The notes under the pieces were generated by a model that did not search any database, was not told where the DNA came from, and worked only from the letters and a program-made list of their open reading frames with translations. The translations under genes and the position numbers were made by a program. DNA of 64,000 nucleotides from NCBI RefSeq assembly GCF_001295265.1, contig NZ_LJOD01000006.1, positions 124,001 to 188,000 on the forward strand, read 5' to 3'. Within the stretch, counting starts at the first letter, position 1. Every line of letters begins with the position of its first letter. This DNA comes from Chryseobacterium indologenes (GTDB lineage Bacteria > Bacteroidota > Bacteroidia > Flavobacteriales > Weeksellaceae). This document shows positions 45,288-53,112 of the stretch, piece by piece.

Positions 45288-45740
45288 TTATTTTCTGTTG
45301 TTTAATAATTCGTTGGCAATCTTCATGATTTCAGACATGACTTCTTTGAAGGTTTCCAGTTTTTCAGGAGCGATCTTTTCCATCACTTTCTTATTGAAGT
45401 TAACAACAACTTCTTTAGACATGTTTCTTGAGTTCAGTCCTTTGTCTGTAAGCTTGATGATCACTTCTCTTTTATCAGTGGTCGTCTTTTCCTTATAGAT
45501 ATATCCGTTGTCTTCCAGAAGTTTGATGATCCGGGTCAGGGAAGTAGGCTCAATGGCCATTTTGGGGCCAAGATTGGTACTTCTCGTTCCTTCTTTTGGA
45601 TCAATCTTAAGAAGAGTTAGGGCCTGAACAGCTGTAGAATCATGTTCCTGTGCCAATTCTGTGTACATTTTAGAAACAGCTAACCATGTCTGCTTCAAAA
45701 TGAGATCTACGTTTTCTATTTTTTCCTTGTTATTATCCAT
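45288..45740 (-). CDS. MarR family transcriptional regulator
   Basis: The 150-residue protein is a winged-helix MarR dimer. The recognition helix is in MAIEPTSLTRIIKLLEDNGYI and the wing in TTTDKREVIIKLTDKG. It is first in the beta-oxidation gene run, so it probably represses these genes and itself and responds to an acyl-CoA. Two copies of a 20-bp palindrome (45775-45794 and 45858-45877) lie in its upstream region and are the obvious binding sites. Confidence 0.92.
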   Translation of the reverse strand: MDNNKEKIENVDLILKQTWLAVSKMYTELAQEHDSTAVQALTLLKIDPKEGTRSTNLGPKMAIEPTSLTRIIKLLEDNGYIYKEKTTTDKREVIIKLTDKGLNSRNMSKEVVVNFNKKVMEKIAPEKLETFKEVMSEIMKIANELLNNRK

Positions 45741-45774
45741 CTTTCGTACTAATGGTGTTACCCAAATTTAGTAA

Positions 45775-45794
45775 ATATTATGCATGCATAGTAT
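45775..45794. promoter_or_regulatory. Operator 1 upstream of marR
   Basis: ATATTATGCATGCATAGTAT, a palindrome with one mismatch, 35 bases before the marR start. Confidence 0.65.
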
Positions 45795-45857
45795 TTATTA
45801 ACGTTAAATTTTGTTAATAATCTGGTAATAAGAGGGTTAAATTGTATGACAAGCATA

Positions 45858-45877
45858 ATATTATGCATGCATAATAT
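45858..45877. promoter_or_regulatory. Operator 2 upstream of marR
   Basis: ATATTATGCATGCATAATAT, a perfect 20-bp palindrome, 83 bases from the first copy. Confidence 0.7.
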
Positions 45878-45897
45878 GTGAATTAATTAAAGAAAAC

Positions 45898-46827
45898 CTA
45901 GTATTGGTGAATGTTTTTGATGAAATTAACTATTTCTTCAAAAGATTCGCATTGATGATTGAAGTTGTTATTACGAATCTCCCAAATTTCATTCTTATAG
46001 TCGAAATTAAAAGAAGAAAGATCTTTTTCAAAGTTTTTCTGTAGTAAAGAATACAGCATTTCCTTATGAACTTGTGGTGCTGTTATAGATGGAGGAACAA
46101 AACGGTCATTAACCTGAAATAAAGAAGCGTTGGTTAATTCATCATACTGCAGAAGGACATCTTCAACAATCCCTGAAAAAAGCTGCTGATCTTTCACATA
46201 CCAGATCTTGTCTGCAAATTCTTTGGCCAAACGCCAGTCATGGGATGAGAATAAAATGATTTTGTTTTGCTTCTTAGCCAGTTTACGAAGGGTTTTTAAA
46301 ATAATTATTTTGTTTTTCTCATCCAGGTGTGTGGTGGGCTCATCAAGGATAATCACAGGAGAGTTCTGTGTAATGGCACGGCCTATAAATGCTTTCTGCA
46401 GATTTCCGTCCGAGAGATTTTTAAGTGGCGTATGTCTGTATTGGACCAGATCAAGTTCTTCTATAATATGATAAACTTCTTCCCGGTCTTCTTTCTTCAG
46501 TTCAAAATAAAAAGGGTAGTAAATGTATTTCCCAAGTGAAATAAGATCTTCAACGGTATGATGCCGGGGGATATTCGATTTCGAAAAAACCACCGCAATA
46601 TTTTCTGCGATTTCCTTCACAGAAAGACTTTTTACATTTTTACCATTAATCAGGATTTCACCATCGAGTAAAGGCAGCTGATGGAGTATTGATTTTATTA
46701 AAGTTGTTTTCCCCACCCCGTTGTTTCCGATCAGTAAACATACCTCCCCAAGCCTTAAATCTGCATTAGCATTGGAAATTAAAGTTTTATTATAGCCGAT
46801 ATTTATCTGATTGATCCGTAGAAACAT
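45898..46827 (-). CDS. ABC transporter ATP-binding protein (iron/siderophore/cobalamin type)
   Basis: The 309-residue ATPase has Walker A GNNGVGKT (34-41), the Q-loop region VVFSKSNIPRHHTVEDL, the signature LKNLSDGNLQKA and Walker B VIILDEPTTHLD, with the switch in FSSHDWRLAKEFAD. The DGNLQK signature and the FecE-like length fit importers for iron chelates. About 60 extra C-terminal residues follow the usual end. Its FecCD permease is at 49785 on the same strand, but three plus-strand genes lie between. No solute-binding protein gene is in the window. Confidence 0.9.
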   Translation of the reverse strand: MFLRINQINIGYNKTLISNANADLRLGEVCLLIGNNGVGKTTLIKSILHQLPLLDGEILINGKNVKSLSVKEIAENIAVVFSKSNIPRHHTVEDLISLGKYIYYPFYFELKKEDREEVYHIIEELDLVQYRHTPLKNLSDGNLQKAFIGRAITQNSPVIILDEPTTHLDEKNKIIILKTLRKLAKKQNKIILFSSHDWRLAKEFADKIWYVKDQQLFSGIVEDVLLQYDELTNASLFQVNDRFVPPSITAPQVHKEMLYSLLQKNFEKDLSSFNFDYKNEIWEIRNNNFNHQCESFEEIVNFIKNIHQY

Positions 46828-47199
46828 GTTGAGTACTGATGCAAATGTATTTCACAAAAATACTGATTTCCTGATATTTCTTTACGATATGACTGATTTA
46901 AATTTAAACTGTTCAGATTTTAATTTTATAATCTTTGTCTAACCTTTTTCGTGAACCTGAAGAAAAATTGAATAAAATTTAAACAGGTTCTGGAAAAGTA
47001 ATGGTTTTACTTTTAGCTTTTTGTTATTAAAAATGTTAATTAACGGAGAAATAAATAAATTGAATTTGTAATTTGTGTTTGTATTTAATATTTTGATATT
47101 CAATTAATTGTGTTTTTTTTGTTGATGCTGGCAGCTATTTTTAATGAAAAATAATTGTTAATTGGAAAATAGAGTTAACTGAAAATTGGACCCAAAAAG

Positions 47200-47207
47200 T
47201 AAATTTG
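47200..47207 (+). promoter_or_regulatory. -7 promoter element before the small ORF and the C1q-like genes
   Basis: TAAATTTG matches TAnnTTTG. No well-spaced TTG is seen. Confidence 0.4.
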
Positions 47208-47241
47208 CTGTTCGCAATTGATAACCAAAAATACTTTAACT

Positions 47242-47346
47242 ATGATGAAAAATTTACTATCTGCAACGATTCCGGTTGTGTTAATAAAACAAGCCATCAT
47301 ATTTTTAATACCAGATAAAATTTCTTTTGCAAAAATTGATCTATGA
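47242..47346 (+). CDS. Possible small leader ORF or decayed gene start
   Basis: The 34-residue frame begins with MMKNLLSATIPVVLIKQ, like the signal peptides of exported proteins of this group, but stops before any mature domain. It is downstream of a -7 element and ~100 bases before the C1q-like gene cluster. It could be the worn-down first gene of that cluster. Confidence 0.25.
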   Translation: MMKNLLSATIPVVLIKQAIIFLIPDKISFAKIDL

Positions 47347-47446
47347 ATAAAAGTTTCTCAGCACCGTTGCAGTGAATAACATTATTCATCAGTAAACTAT
47401 TTTTAAATTTTTATGAAAGGATAATAACTGGTTAATAAGTTTTAAA

Positions 47447-48205
47447 ATGAAAAAAACACATTTGATTTTTCTGTTTTTGTTGGTCTCTATCGTCAGGCTG
47501 AATGCACAGAGAGGTAATATGGGGATAGGAACTTCTAGTCCTCATCCGTCAGCTCTTCTGCATATAGAGTCATCTGATAAAGGAGTAATGCTTCCTGTGG
47601 TTTCTTTATTATCTACTAAAGACATTACAACTATTGCAAACCCTAAAACAGGATTTGTAGTTTACAATCAAAACATTTCAGGAACGGGAGATGCTACTGT
47701 ATCAAAAGGAATATATGCGTATAACGGACAGGTATGGGAGAAAATGCTGACCAGATCTGAAATCAATACGGAAATAAGTAAAGTTCCATTTATAAAGGCT
47801 GTATTTGCAGCGGGCAATACAACTACTTCTCCGGTTTTCACGGCAGGAAGCATTAATAACCTTACATTCAACAGTCTTTACAGGGATAGTCCAGCCGGAG
47901 CACAGGGACCTGTTAGTGCCTACACAGGATATGCTGTTAAAGAAACAGGTAAATATAGTATTACCTATAATGCGGGCATTATGGCTGCCAACGCCAATAT
48001 GGGATATATCATATTTACCATTCTTAAAAACGGTGTCGTTATTAATACCTATGCTGTTGAAAGGCAATTTCAGTTTGGAGGGATCTCAGGAACGGTTTCA
48101 GCAGATTTAGCAATAGGTGATATTATAACTTTTCAGATAAGAGGTATAAACGTTAATTACCAGACTACACATACCAATGTATCTATATCAAAGATCTTTA
48201 AATAA
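47447..48205 (+). CDS. Secreted C1q/TNF-like protein 1
   Basis: The 252-residue protein has a signal peptide (MKKTHLIFLFLLVSIVRLNAQ) and the flavobacterial tail-fibre-like start GNMGIGTSSPHPSALLHIESSDKGVMLP. A C-terminal beta-jelly roll like C1q domains follows (FIKAVFAAGNTT, YAVKETGKYSITYNAGI, FTILKNGVVINTYAVER, LAIGDIITFQI). Such proteins trimerise and are thought to act in adhesion. No T9SS sorting domain is seen. It opens a three-gene run (spacers of 18 and 6 bases) of related proteins. Confidence 0.78.
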   Translation: MKKTHLIFLFLLVSIVRLNAQRGNMGIGTSSPHPSALLHIESSDKGVMLPVVSLLSTKDITTIANPKTGFVVYNQNISGTGDATVSKGIYAYNGQVWEKMLTRSEINTEISKVPFIKAVFAAGNTTTSPVFTAGSINNLTFNSLYRDSPAGAQGPVSAYTGYAVKETGKYSITYNAGIMAANANMGYIIFTILKNGVVINTYAVERQFQFGGISGTVSADLAIGDIITFQIRGINVNYQTTHTNVSISKIFK

Positions 48206-48223
48206 AATATAAGAAATTTAATT

Positions 48224-48958
48224 ATGGTAATAAGAAAACTTTTTTTCTTTTTCGTCCTTACAGCGTGTTGTTGTAATGCTCAGGTGGTGATAGGATCTTA
48301 TAATATAACTCCGGGAGCTATGTTAAAACTGGACAGTAATGAAAAGGCATTGAAAGTGCCTGTATTATCTATTTTAAATAAAACTGATGGTGCGTCTCCT
48401 ATTTCTTCTCCTGCAAACGGGATTATGGTGTATAATTCCAACAATAATATTGCAGCTAATATCGGGAAAAGCCTTAGTTGGTGGAAAAGTAATAATGAGT
48501 ATTGCTTTCAGGCTAATAATTCCCTTATCCAGGAAAGTATAAGTGATTCTCATATTCCTGTGCTTATTTTCAGTGCCCGTTCAGGACAAAAACCGATTAT
48601 TGCAGTAGGCAATGCAGGTTTTACCAATGTAATACTGTCTGACAGTGAAATACAGCTTGACTATTATTCAGGATGGAATTCCAATCAGTATAAAATATCC
48701 AGAGAAGGGCAGTATATTGTAGAATTTATTTCAGAAATAAGTGCTCCTGACGGAGGTACACTCTCTAATAGACTGATTACCAACGGGACAAATATGCCGC
48801 TGATTCGAGGCAGATATATTCCTACACTCTCACGGGCATTTGCAACCAATATAAGTGCACACAACTTTACGGCTAATACCATTCTTAATTTTGCATATCA
48901 GTATACCAATTCAAACTACAGATTGGAATCTGGTACTATTAATATTTATAAATACTGA
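48224..48958 (+). CDS. Secreted C1q/TNF-like protein 2
   Basis: The 244-residue protein has a signal peptide (MVIRKLFFFFVLTACCCNAQ) and the family pattern AMLKLDSNEKALKVPVLSI and SSPANGIMVYNSN. The C-terminal jelly-roll segment contains ISREGQYIVEFISEI and AHNFTANTILNFAYQY. A lone tryptophan-rich loop (SLSWWKSNNEYCF) is where its neighbours have a shorter linker. It is the middle gene of the run. Confidence 0.72.
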   Translation: MVIRKLFFFFVLTACCCNAQVVIGSYNITPGAMLKLDSNEKALKVPVLSILNKTDGASPISSPANGIMVYNSNNNIAANIGKSLSWWKSNNEYCFQANNSLIQESISDSHIPVLIFSARSGQKPIIAVGNAGFTNVILSDSEIQLDYYSGWNSNQYKISREGQYIVEFISEISAPDGGTLSNRLITNGTNMPLIRGRYIPTLSRAFATNISAHNFTANTILNFAYQYTNSNYRLESGTINIYKY

Positions 48959-48964
48959 TCAATC

Positions 48965-49759
48965 ATGTTTTCAAAAATATTATTTTCTTTTTCTACAGTC
49001 TTTTTCTTTATGATACTTTCCTTGGATATGAAAGGACAGGTGGGAATAGGAACTGTAACTCCCGATCCGTCTTCTGTACTGGATCTTTCAAGCTCTGATA
49101 AAGGGTTGCTGATTCCCCGTGTCAATCTTTCCAGCATCAATGATACTTCTGTAATTCCTGTTACAGTTGCTGATCAGGGAATTCTGATATATAATCTTAC
49201 AGACGCGGGAACTGCACCGGATAATGTAAGGAAGGATACTTTTTATATCTGGACAGGTACAAAATGGGAAGGAATAGGTGAAATTAGTGATATCCGACAA
49301 GAAATAGCAGATAATAATACTACCCAGCTTGTTTTTAGTGGTATGTCTCCTGTTGCAGCTTATCAATATGGGCCAGCTAACTCTTATCTTCCCTGGACAA
49401 ATGTGAATTTCAGCACCGAAAATTATGATAATCAGAATATCCATACGGGAGGCGTTTTTACAATTCCGGAAACAGGATTATATTCTATTACAGGATGTGT
49501 AAATATAAGTTTGGCTCAAACCGGCGGAACCAGCAAATCTATTGGGAGCCGTATTTTTAATATTACGGATAATACAGTGCTGGCTACCTCTTATTTTGGA
49601 ACTTCCGGCGGTGGAAATTCAGGAACTAATCCTATTTACTGGATGGGAAATCTTACAGCGGGTACACAGATCAGGATTCAGGCTAGAATGATTGATACAT
49701 TAGTAAATGTTATGACAGTTAACACCTCAACAAGTATGGCTATAAGAAAGCATTTTTAG
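48965..49759 (+). CDS. Secreted C1q/TNF-like protein 3
   Basis: The 264-residue protein has a signal peptide (MFSKILFSFSTVFFFMILSLDMKGQ), the VGIGTVTPDPSSVLDLSSSDKG start and RVNLSSIND, then a jelly-roll-like C-terminus (VFTIPETGLYSITGCVNI, GSRIFNITDNTVLATSYF, LTAGTQIRIQARM). It is the last gene of the run and converges with the FecCD permease gene. Confidence 0.76.
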   Translation: MFSKILFSFSTVFFFMILSLDMKGQVGIGTVTPDPSSVLDLSSSDKGLLIPRVNLSSINDTSVIPVTVADQGILIYNLTDAGTAPDNVRKDTFYIWTGTKWEGIGEISDIRQEIADNNTTQLVFSGMSPVAAYQYGPANSYLPWTNVNFSTENYDNQNIHTGGVFTIPETGLYSITGCVNISLAQTGGTSKSIGSRIFNITDNTVLATSYFGTSGGGNSGTNPIYWMGNLTAGTQIRIQARMIDTLVNVMTVNTSTSMAIRKHF

Positions 49760-49784
49760 GTAAATAATAGCGTCAATACTATTT

Positions 49785-50756
49785 TTAGACTCTGTTCTGT
49801 TTCAAAAGCATCACCAGGATAACTGGTATCCCGAAAACAGAGCTAATCACATTAAGCGGAATATGGGTTTTTTCTGAAATGATGGAAAAAAGAAGCATAA
49901 TCAACATTCCCAGAAACATATTCAGAATCCATTGCTGCCACAATTTTGACGGGTTATAGACCAGCCTGCAGAAATGGGGAACAATAATTCCTATGAACAG
50001 GATAGGGCCTAAAAATGCGGTAATCGATGCTGAGAGCAGGGAAGAAGCCGCAATAATCAGAATTTTCAGCTGGCTCAGATTTACGCCTAAGCTTTGGGCA
50101 TAGGAAGTTCCCAGTGAATTGCCAATCAAAGGTTTTATGGTTTTAAAACAGAAAAATAATCCAATGAACACTAAAATGGAAAGCACATAGATCTGATTTC
50201 TGGATACCATATTGTTGGCCCCGAATGACCATAAAATATAGTTTTTCAGACTTTGATTCTCCGCATAGAACTGAAGAAGGGAAACAATGGCCCCGGCAAA
50301 TGCCGAAACAAGAAATCCGAAAATAATAAGATAAGATTTATCCTGAAATTTATTCGACATGGAAAGCAAAACCATCATCAGAACTAAGCTTCCTGCAATG
50401 GCCGACATACTGAGAAAACTATTCTGCAGAAATTCCGGAATTAAAATATCATGAGAAAAGAATATATAAAACGCAACAGACAAACTGGCCACTGAAGTAA
50501 TTCCCAGAATATCGGGTCCCGCCAAAGGATTCTGGAAATACTCCTGCATCAAAAATCCGGAAGTTGGAATTGATATACCGGCAAGCAGCATTACCAGAAC
50601 ACGGTTAATACGGAGTTCAGCGATCTGGCTGTTAGAGGAATCCTGAAAGAAATCCTGAAAACTTAAACTGAGAAATCCTGTGTTCAGATTAATCACTGCG
50701 GTCAGTATAATGGCAGCTGTTAAGATTAAACACAGGATCTTGAATTTATTTGACAT
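49785..50756 (-). CDS. FecCD family ABC transporter permease
   Basis: The 323-residue protein has ten hydrophobic segments and typical BtuC/FecD motifs: LRINRVLVMLLAGISIPTSGFLMQEYFQNPLAGPDILGITS, GANNMVSRN (usually GSL/W motif), TAFLGPILFIGIIVPHFCRL, HIPLNVISSVFGIPVILVML. It transports iron chelates or cobalamin. A TlpA-like gene lies 24 bases upstream on the same strand. Its expected ATPase partner (45898) is 3 kb downstream beyond three opposite-strand genes. Confidence 0.9.
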   Translation of the reverse strand: MSNKFKILCLILTAAIILTAVINLNTGFLSLSFQDFFQDSSNSQIAELRINRVLVMLLAGISIPTSGFLMQEYFQNPLAGPDILGITSVASLSVAFYIFFSHDILIPEFLQNSFLSMSAIAGSLVLMMVLLSMSNKFQDKSYLIIFGFLVSAFAGAIVSLLQFYAENQSLKNYILWSFGANNMVSRNQIYVLSILVFIGLFFCFKTIKPLIGNSLGTSYAQSLGVNLSQLKILIIAASSLLSASITAFLGPILFIGIIVPHFCRLVYNPSKLWQQWILNMFLGMLIMLLFSIISEKTHIPLNVISSVFGIPVILVMLLKQNRV

Positions 50757-50780
50757 TATTCAGAATGAATTCTGTAAATT

Positions 50781-51341
50781 TTATTTTAAAAGGGTGCTGA
50801 TTTTTGAATTCAGAACCTCTTCTGTCATCATTCCTAAATATTCGTCGGTTTTATCTCCTTTTCTCATATAAGTAAAAGGAATGGAGCCGCCGTCCCATTG
50901 TTTGAAGTTATTGGCAAAAAACGTCTGGTCCAGTTGCTGCCCATCCAGAAGAATAATGTTTTTAGCCAGATCATTTTGCTGGGCAAAACTTTTTACGGAA
51001 CTATTCCATTCAGATTTATCATCCAGATTAATGAATGTGAATTTAACAGGCTGGTTTTTCAGCTCCTGCATCTTGCTTTTGAAATGAGGAATTTCTCTCA
51101 TGCAGGGCCCGCACCATGTTGCAAAAAAATTAGTTACATAAAGAGTATCATTACTTTGAGCTAAATATTTCCCTACATTTTCAGGAGAAAGTTCTTTTGA
51201 AACGTAAGCACCTGTTTCCGCAGCTGCATTTTCTTTTACAGAAAGTGAGTCTTCAGCTGCTGTATCTCCTGTTTTCGCACCTTCCTTGTTACAGCTGTAA
51301 AGGGCGGAAAGAATAAGCGTTGATAAAATTATCTTCTTCAT
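50781..51341 (-). CDS. TlpA/ResA-like thioredoxin-fold lipoprotein
   Basis: The 186-residue protein has a lipobox (SALYSC, Cys17). Its thioredoxin domain has the active site TWCGPCMREIPHFK (Cys77 and Cys80), with the cis-Pro in GGSIPFTY. It is a membrane-tethered periplasmic disulfide reductase, related to ResA or TlpA, that keeps cysteines reduced, for example in c-type cytochrome maturation. It lies immediately upstream of the permease gene, and a link to iron or heme handling is possible. Confidence 0.9.
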   Translation of the reverse strand: MKKIILSTLILSALYSCNKEGAKTGDTAAEDSLSVKENAAAETGAYVSKELSPENVGKYLAQSNDTLYVTNFFATWCGPCMREIPHFKSKMQELKNQPVKFTFINLDDKSEWNSSVKSFAQQNDLAKNIILLDGQQLDQTFFANNFKQWDGGSIPFTYMRKGDKTDEYLGMMTEEVLNSKISTLLK

Positions 51342-51373
51342 AAATTATTTTTTGTCTATTTTTGAATTGAAGT

Positions 51374-52498
51374 ATGGAACAACAAATCTATAAAGGGAAA
51401 CTGATACAGTTTCATCGGTTAAAAGTAGCGAAAAAGGAAGAACTGACCAAAAATACTTTCTCTCTGGAGTTTGAAATTCCGGAGGACCTGCAGGAGAATT
51501 TCAGATTTGAAGCCGGACAGTTTGTGAGCATAAAATTTATGGCTCATGGAAAGGAAATAATCAATGATTATTCAATGACTTCTGCACCGTATGAAAAAAG
51601 GATATGTCTGGGGATAAAAGTAAACGCTCCGGAAGGAGCGGCTTCACAGCTGTTTCATAATTACCATGAAGGAGATGAAATGCTGGTGAGTGAGCCTTCG
51701 GGAAGGTTTACGCTGGTTTCAAAACCCAGTGAATTCAGGACGATCGTTGCTTTTGCTGCCGGTATAGGAATTACTCCGATCCTAAGCCATTTTAAAAATA
51801 TTCTGCATAATGAGCCGCGAACAAGGCTGTTCCTGTTTTTCGGAAATAAAAGCTCCGAAGAAGTAGTATACAGGAATCAGCTGGATAATATGGCCAGAAC
51901 ATGCGGAGACAGACTTCAGATTTTTTACTTTTTCTCACAGGAAAAAACAGCGGACCCGTTTTTTTTAGGAAGACTGGATGAAAAGAAATTAGCCCTTATT
52001 ATCAATCAGATCCTACATCTGGATGATACGGATGAAGAATCTACAATCTGGGATGCTGTAGATGAAGTCCTGATCTGCGGAAAAGGAGAAATGATTAAAA
52101 CGCTGGCTAATGCATGCTATCACCATGGTATTCCTAAAAAAAATATTCATTTTGAATTGTTTGAAGAGTTCAATGATGATATTTATCCGATAGAGAAAGA
52201 ATTTCCGCTGATCAAAAATGTTGAAGTGAAATTCAGATCATTGGGGAAAGAGTATCAGGCCGAACTTCCGGATAATAAAGAAAAAATACTTCAGCAGCTG
52301 CTGGTTCAGAACTTTCCGGTTCCTTATTCCTGCAAATCCGGGATCTGTGGAAGCTGTGAATGCTATCTGGAAGAAGGTGAAGTGGAACTTCTGGAAAATG
52401 AATATCTGACAGAGAAAGAAGAGGCACAGGGAAAAATATTAGCTTGCATGTCAATAGCAAAAAGTAAAAAAATAAAGCTTAACTTTGATCTTAGTTGA
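51374..52498 (+). CDS. Ferredoxin-NADP-type oxidoreductase with C-terminal 2Fe-2S domain
   Basis: The 374-residue protein has an FAD domain (GQFVSIKFM, NDYSMTSAP), an NAD(P)-binding domain (AFAAGIGITPILSHFKN, VDEVLICGKGEM) and a plant-type 2Fe-2S ferredoxin. The cluster cysteines are Cys320, Cys325, Cys328 and Cys358 (CKSGICGSC and ILACMS). This is the layout of reductase subunits such as PaaE of phenylacetyl-CoA epoxidase. No oxygenase genes are nearby, so the electron acceptor is unknown. Its stop overlaps the next gene's TTG start by four bases. Confidence 0.9.
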   Translation: MEQQIYKGKLIQFHRLKVAKKEELTKNTFSLEFEIPEDLQENFRFEAGQFVSIKFMAHGKEIINDYSMTSAPYEKRICLGIKVNAPEGAASQLFHNYHEGDEMLVSEPSGRFTLVSKPSEFRTIVAFAAGIGITPILSHFKNILHNEPRTRLFLFFGNKSSEEVVYRNQLDNMARTCGDRLQIFYFFSQEKTADPFFLGRLDEKKLALIINQILHLDDTDEESTIWDAVDEVLICGKGEMIKTLANACYHHGIPKKNIHFELFEEFNDDIYPIEKEFPLIKNVEVKFRSLGKEYQAELPDNKEKILQQLLVQNFPVPYSCKSGICGSCECYLEEGEVELLENEYLTEKEEAQGKILACMSIAKSKKIKLNFDLS

Positions 52499-53112
52499 GA
52501 ATTATTAAAAACATATTTAATTTAACTTTCGTATCAATAGAAATGGGAATTCTGTTGATTATTCTTTGTAATGCCTGGGTTTTCGGGCTCACAAACGGAC
52601 GTACCTATACCAAGATTTCAAAAATTCCGCCCAGAGAAATTGCTTTGGTTCTGGGGACTTCTCCCAAAATGAGATCGGGACTTTCCAATCCTTATTTCAC
52701 AAAAAGAATGGATGCAGCTGCACTTCTTTATCATCATGGAAAAATCAGGAAGATTATTGTAAGCGGAGAAAAAAGTAAGGGGTATAATGAGCCCGCTGCC
52801 ATGAAGAATTATCTGGTTTATCAGGAAGGAGTTCCTGAAGATATTATTATAGAAGACCCGAAAGGATTCAATACCTATAAAAGTATTCTACGCTGCAAAG
52901 ATGTTTATAAGAAAACGGATGTGATTATTGTATCGCAGGGCTTTCATAACCTGCGGGCATTATTTTTTGCCAGGAATAATAATATGAACGCGCTGGGATT
53001 TGATGCGCAGGATGTGACAAAACCCGAAAGCTACTACAGAAACCAGTTCCGGGAGATTTTAGCCCGAGTGGTTGCTGTAGTATATTTTATATTGGGTATT
53101 TCTCCGGATTAG
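52495..53112 (+). CDS. SanA/YdcF-like (DUF218) membrane protein
   Basis: The start is a TTG overlapping the previous stop (TTGA), giving 205 residues with one N-terminal membrane segment. The alternative ATG at 52543 would cut that segment, so TTG is preferred. Motifs of SanA are present: VLGTSPKMRSGLSNPYFTKRMDAA, IRKIIVSGEK, MKNYLVYQEGVPEDIIIEDPKGFNTYKSILR, VIIVSQGFHNLRALFFAR. E. coli SanA affects envelope barrier function and vancomycin resistance at high temperature. The biochemical role is unknown. It is co-transcribed with the reductase gene. Confidence 0.87.
   Translation: MRIIKNIFNLTFVSIEMGILLIILCNAWVFGLTNGRTYTKISKIPPREIALVLGTSPKMRSGLSNPYFTKRMDAAALLYHHGKIRKIIVSGEKSKGYNEPAAMKNYLVYQEGVPEDIIIEDPKGFNTYKSILRCKDVYKKTDVIIVSQGFHNLRALFFARNNNMNALGFDAQDVTKPESYYRNQFREILARVVAVVYFILGISPD

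Larger units (their letters stand above)
46828..47446. other. A+T-rich intergenic region before the C1q-like genes
   Basis: The only reading frame of note is 47242-47346 on the plus strand (34 codons, starting MMKNLLSATIPVVL). It is signal-peptide-like at its start and without a recognised body. A -7 element stands 34 bases before it. Otherwise nothing is seen. Confidence 0.45.
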
